A stretch of DNA of 64,000 nucleotides from Bacillota bacterium (GTDB taxonomy: Bacteria; Bacillota; Clostridia; Christensenellales; SZUA-584): the NCBI GenBank assembly GCA_023410595.1, contig JAEYPO010000009.1, forward strand, positions 186,001 to 250,000, given 5' to 3'. This document shows, piece after piece, positions 34,705 to 41,503 of the stretch. How positions within the stretch are numbered: the stretch's first letter is position 1; each line of letters begins with the position of its first letter. The position numbers and the translations under genes were made by a program. A model generated the notes under the pieces. The model was given only the letters and a program-made list of their open reading frames with translations, did not search any database and had not been told where the DNA came from.

Positions 34705-35960
34705 AACAACATTACTGGGCACTGCTTTTCTTTAATTATTTCGCTATGGGCATAATGGTGCCGGTACTCAGCCTCGCGCTGCTTGACAAAGGGCTCGACC
34801 TTACAAGCCTTGCGCTGATATTCGGCTTATACACCCTGACCGTGGTTATACTTGAAGTACCGAGTGGCATAATGGCGGACCTCATCGGGCGTAAAAGGGT
34901 GTTTCTCATATCAAACGTTTTCTACATCGTATCGGCCGCGCTGCTGCTTTTTGCTCATGGTGTTGCGCTTATGATACCGGTAATAATATTCTGGGGGGCG
35001 GGCAAGGCGTTCGCGTCCGGCTCTATGGACGCGCTTGTTATCGATAGTTATGTCGAACTTAACGGCGCCGAAAGCATGCCGGTCGTAACATCGAGGCTTG
35101 CGCTGCTCGAAACGATAGGGCTTTCGACAGGCGCAATACTGGGCGGTTTCCTGCCGGGGCTAACGAAGGGGCTGCTCCCGCTTTTCGGAACGTATGATAT
35201 CACTATACTTCTGCGTTCCGTATTGATAGTTATAAACACAATATTGTGCGCAGCCTTTATCAAGGAACACCGTCCGCACGGAACGCATGTCCCGAAGCTG
35301 AAGGAGCATGTCGCCCAAAGCGTCCGGTTTATTAAGCGGAGCCCCGTATTGCTGCTGCTCGCTGCAGGACTGTTTTGCACGGGCATATCCATATTCACGG
35401 TCGAGACATACTGGCAGCCCGCTTATACAACAGTTCTGAACAATGACAGCCTCTCGTGGACGCTCGGGTTTTTATCGTTTGGATGCTTCCTGCTTGCCTC
35501 TGTTGGCAACATTATTATAAAAAAGATATTTATGAGCAGGCAGAGCATATGGCATATAGGATATAGTGTCACGCGGCTTGCGCTTTATGCCGCGCTTGTA
35601 GTATTCTCATTCATGCAGTCTGCCGTAAGCTTCGCAGCGATGTTTTATATCGTGTATTTCCTGTTCGGCGCGTCCAATATGGCGGAAAGCACGATGCTTA
35701 ACATCGAAATACCTGCGGAAAAACGCGCAAGTCTGCTATCGTTCGTGTCGTTTGTATTCCAGGCGGGCGGTATCGTCGCTCCCGTAACGGCTGCTCTCGC
35801 TTCGACCCAGCCCGGCATCAGAACGCTTTGGCTGTTTTCGGGCATCGCGTTCTTTGTGGTTTCCGCGGTCATAGGCACCGCGCTTTTAAGACTCAGCCGT
35901 AAACGCTGCGCGATTGCGGCCATGCAAACGTCCTCGCCTGAAAACGTTTTTAGAGCTTAA
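34701..35960 (+). CDS. Major facilitator superfamily transporter
   Basis: 419 aa with twelve hydrophobic helices. Loop 2-3 carries the MFS motif (GIMADLIGRKRVFLISNVFY). Helix 3-4 region SAALLLFAHGVALMIPVIIF and the second half SLLSFVSFVFQAGGIVAPVT agree with drug-efflux-type MFS proteins. Coupled to the ArsR-like regulator, which suggests efflux of a toxic compound that also releases the repressor. Substrate unknown. Confidence 0.9.
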   Translation: MKQHYWALLFFNYFAMGIMVPVLSLALLDKGLDLTSLALIFGLYTLTVVILEVPSGIMADLIGRKRVFLISNVFYIVSAALLLFAHGVALMIPVIIFWGAGKAFASGSMDALVIDSYVELNGAESMPVVTSRLALLETIGLSTGAILGGFLPGLTKGLLPLFGTYDITILLRSVLIVINTILCAAFIKEHRPHGTHVPKLKEHVAQSVRFIKRSPVLLLLAAGLFCTGISIFTVETYWQPAYTTVLNNDSLSWTLGFLSFGCFLLASVGNIIIKKIFMSRQSIWHIGYSVTRLALYAALVVFSFMQSAVSFAAMFYIVYFLFGASNMAESTMLNIEIPAEKRASLLSFVSFVFQAGGIVAPVTAALASTQPGIRTLWLFSGIAFFVVSAVIGTALLRLSRKRCAIAAMQTSSPENVFRA

Positions 35961-36121
35961 GGCCCAAGCGCCGAACAATAATCAGCAGGCCCAGAAAACA
36001 TAAAATTATGTAATTTTTATATTGATTATTTCTTTATAAAATGTATTGGCAGCCTGAAATTTATGTGGTATAATTCGATACTGCCGGTGTTTAAAAGCAG
36101 AAAGCAAACGCGGCAGACCGT

Positions 36122-36197
36122 GCCAATGTAGCTCAGTCGGTAGAGCAGCTGATTCGTAATCAGCAGGTCAACGGTTCGAATCCGTTCATTGGCTCCA
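36122..36197 (+). tRNA. tRNA-Thr (anticodon CGT)
   Basis: Cloverleaf: acceptor GCCAATG/CATTGGC, D-arm GCTC...GAGC, anticodon arm CTGAT-TCGTAAT-style loop with CGT, T-arm with GGTTCGAATCC, discriminator T and encoded CCA (36195-36197). Reads codon ACG. Confidence 0.93.
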
Positions 36198-36226
36198 TTT
36201 TTTTCTATTTAGAGAAAATTGTTTAT

Positions 36227-36303
<77 letters not shown>

Positions 36304-36309
36304 AATAAG

Positions 36310-36338
36310 AATCCGCCTTCAAGGCGGTTTTTTATTTG
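36310..36338 (+). terminator. Terminator after the tRNA pair
   Basis: CCGCCTT, loop CA, AAGGCGG then TTTTTT. Confidence 0.8.
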
Positions 36339-36340
36339 GT

Positions 36341-36471
36341 AATGAAATTGAGAGGATTTGAAGGGAGGGATAAGATAACGTGCCAGTGGCACGTTGTCCC
36401 CGACCCGGCTTGTACTATGGCAACTCCATGTAGGCAGTAACGGCGCAGACACGCTGCAGCTTCTTTCAATT
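36341..36471. repeat. tRNA-Pro-linked repeat unit A
   Basis: Starts GAGAGGATTTGAAG, has a hairpin AACGTGCC-AGT-GGCACGTT and then CGGCTTGTACTATGGCA and GGCAGTAACGGCGCAGAC, ending at a copy of the tRNA-Pro 3' end. The same order is seen in unit B (37848-38024) and in part in unit C (39820-39880). Confidence 0.7.
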
Positions 36472-36496
36472 AATCCTGTCACCCCGACCAAATAAG
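36472..36496 (+). other. Att-like duplicate of the tRNA-Pro 3' end
   Basis: 25 bases identical to 36285-36309 (T-arm 3' side, acceptor, CCA and seven bases beyond: AATCCTGTCACC...AATAAG). No tRNA 5' half precedes it, so it is an attachment-site-like direct repeat. Confidence 0.75.
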
Positions 36497-36528
36497 CAGC
36501 TTGTCATTGATACAATGGCAAGCTGTTT
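36493..36528 (+). terminator. Terminator after the duplicated tRNA end
   Basis: CAGCTTGTCATTG, loop ATA, CAATGGCAAGCTG then TTTTATTT. Confidence 0.75.
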
Positions 36529-36762
36529 TATTTATGCAAAATTCCCCGGAATAAAGCTGTTTCAGGGAGAACTTATACATTGTAAAAAGAATTGCGATCG
36601 ACTCTGCACAACCCTTCCCGACTGATTCCTTTATTTCCAATTATGTGAAATACATGTTATTATATAGTTAGATATAAAGTTTTTGATGTCTGTCAGGTAT
36701 AGCATACAGGAACTTACTGGCAGTAGCGAATTATTTATATAATTAACAGGAGGCTAACTAAA
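36529..36762. other. AT-rich leader before the HD-domain gene
   Basis: No gene or repeat seen. It marks the switch to lower G+C that continues through 37338. Confidence 0.4.
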
Positions 36763-37338
36763 ATGACAACCGAAAAAATCCGAGAAATGGAAGATACTCT
36801 ATTGAGATTTGGGGGCACTTATATACTTAACCATGCAAAGCGTGTTTTATATATAAGCAGGTTAATAGCTGAAAAAGAAAATATTATTTGTAACGAAGAA
36901 ATATTGACTTTTGTTTCATTTTTTCATGATATAAGTGCCTTTCCTCCTTATCGACCAGAAGGAATTTTTGACCACGCGTTTGAATCGAGTAAAATAGTAC
37001 CAAACATTGCGAAGGAATACGGCTTTAGCGAAAAAGATATTGAAATCATTATTGAGGCTGTAAAATTTCATGACAAAGTTGGAATGGGAGAACACAATGA
37101 AACTCGACTCATACGAAATGCTGACGGCTTGGATTATCTTGGTTTTATGGCGGTTGCACGAGATTTTTCAAAGCAACCAAATGATATGAAAAAAGCAATT
37201 GACACACTTAAAAAAAGAAAAGAGCAATTTTATTCAATAATAGATTATGATTATGCAAAAGAAATCGCCGCTCCTCGACTCGATGAACTTGATACTTTTA
37301 TTAATAAATTTATCGAAGAAAGCTTTGGGTTGTACTGA
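36763..37338 (+). CDS. HD-domain phosphohydrolase, low-G+C accessory gene
   Basis: 191 aa. HD-superfamily metal ligands are present: NHAKRVLYISRLIAEKEN (first His), FVSFFHDISAFPP (His-Asp), KFHDK (His) and LIRNADGLDYLG (Asp). Such proteins cleave phosphoester or phosphoanhydride bonds of nucleotides or metabolites; the substrate is unknown. AGGAGG lies nine bases before the ATG. The codon choice is much richer in A and T (AAA, GAA, TTT, ATT) than in neighbouring genes, and it sits between two copies of the tRNA-Pro end, so I infer recent transfer. Confidence 0.85.
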   Translation: MTTEKIREMEDTLLRFGGTYILNHAKRVLYISRLIAEKENIICNEEILTFVSFFHDISAFPPYRPEGIFDHAFESSKIVPNIAKEYGFSEKDIEIIIEAVKFHDKVGMGEHNETRLIRNADGLDYLGFMAVARDFSKQPNDMKKAIDTLKKRKEQFYSIIDYDYAKEIAAPRLDELDTFINKFIEESFGLY

Positions 37339-37504
37339 ACAGTATAAGTATAATGCGAAGCTTGCTCTTAGTTGAGCGATTAATAATTTCGGGTGCTCAG
37401 AAATGGGCGCTCTTTTTAATTTTTTTTTTCAAAACAGCGTCTGAACTTGTCACAAATGCGACTAGCTTAATGTGGGGGTATAAAACACCAAATGAAGGAG
37501 TCCC

Positions 37505-37750
37505 ATGCGTATCAAGAAGCACCTCAGCGTCGCTGATATCGCTGAAATTTTTCATATCTCTACTCAGACTATCTATGATCTTGTGAAGGCTGAAAAGCTA
37601 AGAAACTCCAGTTCAGACCCTAAGCGTTACAGATTCAGCGTGAAGGATGTGGAGAATTATGATAATACAATCGATTCTTTTATAAAGTGCAGTTGCAGCG
37701 CATGCATTTTGCACCCCCTTCCTCAGTTTTGTAACCCCCTGTTTCCATAA
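37505..37750 (+). CDS. Excisionase-like HTH protein, C-terminus probably replaced
   Basis: 81 aa. Residues 1-57 (MRIKKHLSVADIAEIFHIST, QTIYDLVKAEKLRNSSSDPK, RYRFSVKDVENY) form a complete MerR/excisionase-type helix-turn-helix as encoded beside integrases of mobile elements. The remaining residues (CSCSACILHPLPQFCNPLFP) come from a repeat also present near 39760, so the original C-terminus was probably lost. AAGGAG lies before the ATG. No integrase is found in the window. Likely a remnant of a mobile element. Confidence 0.6.
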   Translation: MRIKKHLSVADIAEIFHISTQTIYDLVKAEKLRNSSSDPKRYRFSVKDVENYDNTIDSFIKCSCSACILHPLPQFCNPLFP

Positions 37751-37786
37751 AACGGGCAAAAATTAAATTGTATCAATCTCGTTCAT
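37735..37786. repeat. 52-bp direct repeat, left copy
   Basis: CCCCCTGTTTCCATAAAACG followed by GGCAAAAATTAAATTGTATC and AATCTCGTTCAT; matches 39760-39811 at 49 of 52 positions. Confidence 0.8.
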
Positions 37787-38043
37787 CTTAGACAAAAGAA
37801 GAAAGTCATCTTTTGATGGCTTTTTTCTTTTGAATGTGGATCGGTTAGATTTGAAGCGAGCGATAACCACCCCAAAAAGCTCAGGCTTTTTGGAGACCCC
37901 GGTAGAAAACGCCACAGTGTGGCGTTTTTAGCGAGACGGCTTGTACTATGGCAGCTACGCGCTGGCAGTAACAGCGCAGACTGGTATTAAATACTTCTTC
38001 TGGCCAGTCACCCCGACCAGATAATGAACGAGATTGATACAAT
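37767..38043. repeat. 277-bp element with perfect 20-bp inverted ends (unit B)
   Basis: ATTGTATCAATCTCGTTCAT (37767-37786) and its exact inverse (38024-38043) enclose a terminator-like hairpin (about 37797-37833), GATTTGAAGCGAGCGATAA, a GGGGnCCCC-type repeat (37867-37906), the hairpin AAAACGCCAC-AGT-GTGGCGTTTT, CGGCTTGTACTATGGCAGC and a copy of the tRNA-Pro 3' end. No protein gene lies inside. Confidence 0.75.
38007..38024 (+). other. Second att-like copy of the tRNA-Pro 3' end
   Basis: GTCACCCCGACCAGATAA: 17 of 18 bases match the tRNA-Pro 3' end and flank. It is preceded by AGCGCAGACTGGTA, which recalls the tRNA D-arm AGCGCAGTTTGGTA. Confidence 0.6.
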
Positions 38044-38087
38044 GAGAGTCGATCTTATATAGATAGCCAATCATCATTCTTTTAGCG

Positions 38088-38903
38088 TCAGGTTACGCGG
38101 GGGAGAATACGGCTCCTCCTGATCTGTTTAGGCAGCCGTTTTCCCGATAAAACCGCAAAAAATACAGCGGCTATTACAAGTACGCTCAGGCTGTTTGTAA
38201 TATTAGCCGTAAATTCGCAATTGCCGTACCAGAATCCGAGATTTCCTAATGCATTAAATCCTGCATGAAAAATTATGCACGGTATCACACTTTCTGTTTT
38301 CAAATATAATATATTTGTCATGAGATTAAGGCCAAACATAAATACTGCGAACGAAAGAAAATCAGCATGGTATTGGAGGGTGTCTTTGATAAAGAAAAGA
38401 GGAATGTGCCAGCATATCCAAATGAAACCGACGATCAGGCTTACCAGCAGCGGGTTTACTCTTTTGAGGTTGTGGACCATGATCCCGCGCCAGCCAAATT
38501 CCTCAATCCCTCCGCCGATCACCATTTTGGCAAAATAAGGTATGACCATATAAAGAGGCTGTATGGCGAGGCTCTCCGCAGCTTTTTTGAAAAATACCAG
38601 TTCTATTCCGTACGGTATACAGATCATGAGTATTACAGCTGCTATAGGAATTATATACCATCTAACATGGATACCGACTTTGAAATACCTTTTAAAATAA
38701 GCTTTGCGTTCTCCCTTTTTAGCCAGAAACGGTATAATGAACGCAGGTATTGTTGCGCTCAATCCTCCAAGTACATATAGAATGACTGACACCGTACTGT
38801 CATTTACCCCTAAGCCCAGCAAAGCCATAGTTCCCCATGAAGCCCATGAGATGAGGTAAGCCATTACAACATAAATTATTGTTTCCCTTTTGTTTTCGAC
38901 CAT
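38088..38903 (-). CDS. CPBP-family intramembrane metalloprotease
   Basis: 271 aa, about eight membrane helices. Family motifs: GGGIEEFGWRGIMVHNLKR (the EExxxR motif), FIWICWHIPLFF (the His-rich motif) and SVIPCIIFHAGFNALGN (second His). CPBP/Abi proteins resemble CAAX proteases and often mature or give immunity to peptides such as bacteriocins, but no peptide gene is seen here. It sits 35 bp downstream of a tetR gene on the same strand, and both lie in a 2-kb stretch flanked by 52-bp direct repeats, suggesting a small inserted cassette. Confidence 0.9.
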   Translation of the reverse strand: MVENKRETIIYVVMAYLISWASWGTMALLGLGVNDSTVSVILYVLGGLSATIPAFIIPFLAKKGERKAYFKRYFKVGIHVRWYIIPIAAVILMICIPYGIELVFFKKAAESLAIQPLYMVIPYFAKMVIGGGIEEFGWRGIMVHNLKRVNPLLVSLIVGFIWICWHIPLFFIKDTLQYHADFLSFAVFMFGLNLMTNILYLKTESVIPCIIFHAGFNALGNLGFWYGNCEFTANITNSLSVLVIAAVFFAVLSGKRLPKQIRRSRILPRVT

Positions 38904-38938
38904 TACATTATTCCTTTATATATAAATTTAATAACAGA

Positions 38939-39586
38939 TCAATTATTTTTTAATGCGAGCATAGCAAAGTGAAATACTTTTTCCACGATATCTTGCATTT
39001 CCATTTTTAGCTTAGAACGAAGAAACTCTTTATTATACACTATCATGTTAAGCATTCCCGAAATACATGCCTTCAAATACAGCAGCACACTCACAGGGTC
39101 CAAGTCATGTTTCATGCTTCCATCTGAAATACCGCGTATTATACAGCCTGCAATTTTATCTTCAAATACGGAGTCAGTTTGCACTATTTCATCATAGATA
39201 CCCGAAGCTGTATAATCACCCATATCTTTTGTCTGTGAAACAGCCATCATCCTAATGTACAACGGATGGTTTTCAAAAACCTTTACAAGTTCTTCTCTTA
39301 ATGCATCCAGCCTATCGAATCCTGAGACTTCCTCGCCAAGTGTGCCAAGTCTCTCTTCAAAGGCTGTATTTAGGGTTCTTGCAGCGCGCAGGTATACAGC
39401 GTTGAATATTTCATCCTTGCCTTTGAAGTATGCATATAAGGTTTGTTTAGTAAACTCTGCTTCCCTGGCGATCATATCCATTGTGACCGAATCGAAATCT
39501 TCCTTTTCGAATAACCGCTCTGCCGCATCCAGTATCTCTTCACGCCTTATTAAAATATCCTTTTCTTTACGTTGTGATTTCCCCAT
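38939..39586 (-). CDS. TetR/AcrR-family regulator
   Basis: 215 aa. RREEILDAAERLFEKEDFDS, VTMDMIAREAEFTKQTLYAY and FKGKDEIFNAVYLRAARTLN form the TetR helix-turn-helix; the C-terminal half is helical ligand-binding. The ATG at 39586 has GGAAGG just upstream. It precedes the CPBP protease gene in the same direction and likely controls it and itself; the ligand is unknown. Confidence 0.9.
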   Translation of the reverse strand: MGKSQRKEKDILIRREEILDAAERLFEKEDFDSVTMDMIAREAEFTKQTLYAYFKGKDEIFNAVYLRAARTLNTAFEERLGTLGEEVSGFDRLDALREELVKVFENHPLYIRMMAVSQTKDMGDYTASGIYDEIVQTDSVFEDKIAGCIIRGISDGSMKHDLDPVSVLLYLKACISGMLNMIVYNKEFLRSKLKMEMQDIVEKVFHFAMLALKNN

Positions 39587-39738
39587 ACTCACCTTCCAAT
39601 TTACTTTACTATGAGTCTATATTATAATATGGCAAGTATAAAGTCAATAAGTTTTTTATGAGTTTCAACTTGTCGTTCTCTGTGATCACAGAAAAATGTA
39701 CAGGCTGGAGCTGCCAAAAGACGCTGATACGGTTGAGG

Positions 39739-39769
39739 TAACAGGGGGTGCAAGATGCACCCCCTGTTA
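39739..39769. repeat. Perfect 13-bp stem hairpin at the right direct repeat
   Basis: TAACAGGGGGTGC, loop AAGAT, GCACCCCCTGTTA, directly at the start of the 52-bp repeat. Confidence 0.7.
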
Positions 39770-39811
39770 CCATAAAACGGGCAATAATTAAATTGTATCA
39801 ATCTCGTTTAT
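39760..39811. repeat. 52-bp direct repeat, right copy
   Basis: Matches 37735-37786 at 49 of 52 positions. Together they bracket the CPBP/TetR genes and unit B. Confidence 0.8.
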
Positions 39812-39819
39812 TTTTCTGA

Positions 39820-39880
39820 TATGAGATTGAGAGGATTTGAAGCGAGCGTTAAGAAAACGTGCCTTGCGATTCTTTCTGGC
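39820..39880. repeat. tRNA-Pro-linked repeat unit C, truncated
   Basis: GAGATTGAGAGGATTTGAAG then CGAGCGTTAAGAAAACGTGC, followed at once by TTCTTTCTGGCC: the two ends of unit A/B joined with the middle missing. Confidence 0.6.
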
Positions 39881-39888
39881 CAAAATTA

Positions 39889-39933
39889 AAACCTTCGATG
39901 TGGTGCTTCTATTCTACACCACATCGAAGGTTT
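39889..39933 (-). terminator. Terminator of the dehydrogenase gene
   Basis: 17-bp perfect stem AAACCTTCGATGTGGTG / inverse around an 11-base loop; the minus strand continues TAATTTTGG. Confidence 0.7.
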
Positions 39934-39981
39934 ACAACCTTTGGGGATTGCTCCGTTGTTACAGATCCCCAAGTTCTCTGA

Positions 39982-41007
39982 TTACAGATGGTACTCCATG
40001 GGATAGGTCAGATAAGAAACAGGTTCAAGCTGATCGGCAGTGACATAACCGGCGGGGGCGTTCAGCAGCGTGGGGATACGGTTGACGATGGTAGCGCAGG
40101 TGTGCTCCACGGTAGCGGGTTTCACAACATGGAACTCGGTGTTGGGCTCACCGGTCAGTTGCCAATCGCACATATCACCGTCTTCGGGACCGTACACCTT
40201 ACCGATGGTCTCCTCTTCCACTGTAATGCCTTGCATGGTTTCGATTGTCACCACAGCACTCATGCCAATGCACCTGCCTGCTTGTATGGTTTTACCCAAG
40301 GTGGAAGAATAGATGTCATGGTCAATAATATAAGGCACATGCTTTTGCTTGATGGACTTGATGGTCAGACTAAGCTTGTTGCAGATAGCTTCAGCAGCAT
40401 TCCATGCATAGGAGGGTTCAAATTCGGCGGGGTGCGCAATCTGGGCTTCAAACTCTTCAGCTGTCAGGCCACAACCGTGAGCCTCAGCAAGAGCCAATCC
40501 GTATTCGTCCACATTGTAGCTGTAGGCGCCCTTGATCATGGTCAACTTATGGACACCGCCGGCCACCAAGCCTACGATATTAATCCAGAAGATGTCCTGC
40601 ATACCAGATCCGGTTATTGTGCAACCGGTCTCTTTCGCCAAAGCGTCTAATTTGTTAATCTGGGCAGCAGCAGTTGTCCAAGGATAAATGGCTTCTTCGC
40701 AAGTGGTGATCACGTTGATGCCGCGTTCCACACACTTCTCCACATGACTATAGATGTCGCTGATGAAGCTGAACAGGGTCACAACTGCCACATCGGCATC
40801 GCACTCATCCAGTACCTTATCGGCATCGTTGCTGATTGTGATGCCGGTCTTCACGCCCAGCTCAGCAAAGTCGCCTACGTCCATACCCACCACAGCAGGG
40901 TTCACGTCGATCGCACCAACGATCTGTGCACCGTGTTCATACAGGTAGCGAAGAATGAATTTGGCCATCTTGCCACAACCGTACTGTACAACCTTGATTT
41001 TCTCCAT
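39982..41007 (-). CDS. 2,4-diaminopentanoate dehydrogenase-like amino-acid dehydrogenase
   Basis: 341 aa. N-terminal Rossmann fold like dihydrodipicolinate reductase (KIKVVQYGCGKMAKFILRYL, IVGAIDVNPAVVGMDVGDFA) and a C-terminal domain as in the NAD(P)H-dependent amine dehydrogenases that include 2,4-diaminopentanoate dehydrogenase of clostridial ornithine degradation. No other ornithine-pathway gene (ord/or) is nearby, so the exact substrate is open. The start at 41007 has GAGG upstream. Codon use is unlike the neighbours: ATC/ATT rather than ATA, and more GTC, ACC and CTG. With its place beside the tRNA-Pro repeats this suggests acquisition. Confidence 0.8.
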   Translation of the reverse strand: MEKIKVVQYGCGKMAKFILRYLYEHGAQIVGAIDVNPAVVGMDVGDFAELGVKTGITISNDADKVLDECDADVAVVTLFSFISDIYSHVEKCVERGINVITTCEEAIYPWTTAAAQINKLDALAKETGCTITGSGMQDIFWINIVGLVAGGVHKLTMIKGAYSYNVDEYGLALAEAHGCGLTAEEFEAQIAHPAEFEPSYAWNAAEAICNKLSLTIKSIKQKHVPYIIDHDIYSSTLGKTIQAGRCIGMSAVVTIETMQGITVEEETIGKVYGPEDGDMCDWQLTGEPNTEFHVVKPATVEHTCATIVNRIPTLLNAPAGYVTADQLEPVSYLTYPMEYHL

Positions 41008-41050
41008 AATATAAACCTCAATCAAATTTTTGGGAACGGCATTTTTCCGC

Positions 41051-41240
41051 CTACCTTTTAGGATATACGGATTGCTCATTTTTAAACAGCAATAAAATCG
41101 AAGTCAATAGTATATGTCCAGCTATCCCTATAGCGATCCTCATTATGGACTGCAGCCCTATTGGCAATAAATCATTGCGCATATCGAGCGTGAGCATGTA
41201 AGGTGATATTCCAAGATAGTCAGAGGCAATTTTTATTATT
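41051..41240 (-). pseudogene. Possible C-terminal remnant of a membrane protein
   Basis: On the minus strand an open stretch reads IASDYLGISPYMLTLDMRND, LLPIGLQSIMRIAIGIAGHI and LLTSILLLFKNEQ before a stop at 41051. Its upstream side is cut by GGGGnCCCC-type repeats and it has no start or ribosome site. Host-like ATA codons. I do not recognise the family; it may be chance. Confidence 0.25.
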
Positions 41241-41257
41241 ATCTTCCGCCTGCTCCC

Positions 41258-41340
41258 TTCCACCCCGTCCAAGCCGCACGGGGGCCCCGGTTGCTCCCCC
41301 TCTCCCCCACAAAACTTTTGGCTTTGCGGGGGCCCCATTA
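41258..41340. repeat. Two GGGGnCCCC-type hairpin repeats in tandem
   Basis: TTCCACCCCGTCCAAGCCGC ending GGGGGCCCCGGTT (41258-41292), then CTCCCCCACAAAACTTTTGG ending GCGGGGGCCCCATTA (41302-41340). Confidence 0.75.
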
Positions 41341-41408
41341 TTTAGGACAAAGTTCTCTTTGCTCCTCCTTTTCCCCGGAGCAAACCGCAGGTCACGCAAG
41401 AAATAAAA

Positions 41409-41437
41409 GGAGCGCACTAGACGTGCGCTCTAAAAAA
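41409..41437 (-). terminator. Rho-independent terminator of the GH94 gene
   Basis: GAGCGCAC, loop TAGAC-type, GTGCGCTC; the minus strand continues into CTTTTATTTC. It lies about 70 bp past the GH94 stop. Confidence 0.65.
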
Positions 41438-41503
41438 GTAGGGAGAGAGGAAAATGCACTCTCTTCTATTTTACCCGGATGATAATCCCGGTTAATAGCA
41501 ATT

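Noticed and set aside
36341..36450. Short peptide gene beginning MKLRGFEGRDK in unit A
   Set aside because: The same start occurs in the truncated unit C with a different continuation and no ribosome site; it is repeat sequence, not a conserved peptide.
38001..38024. Complete second tRNA-Pro gene
   Set aside because: Only the acceptor 3' side and a D-arm-like trace are present; no cloverleaf can form.
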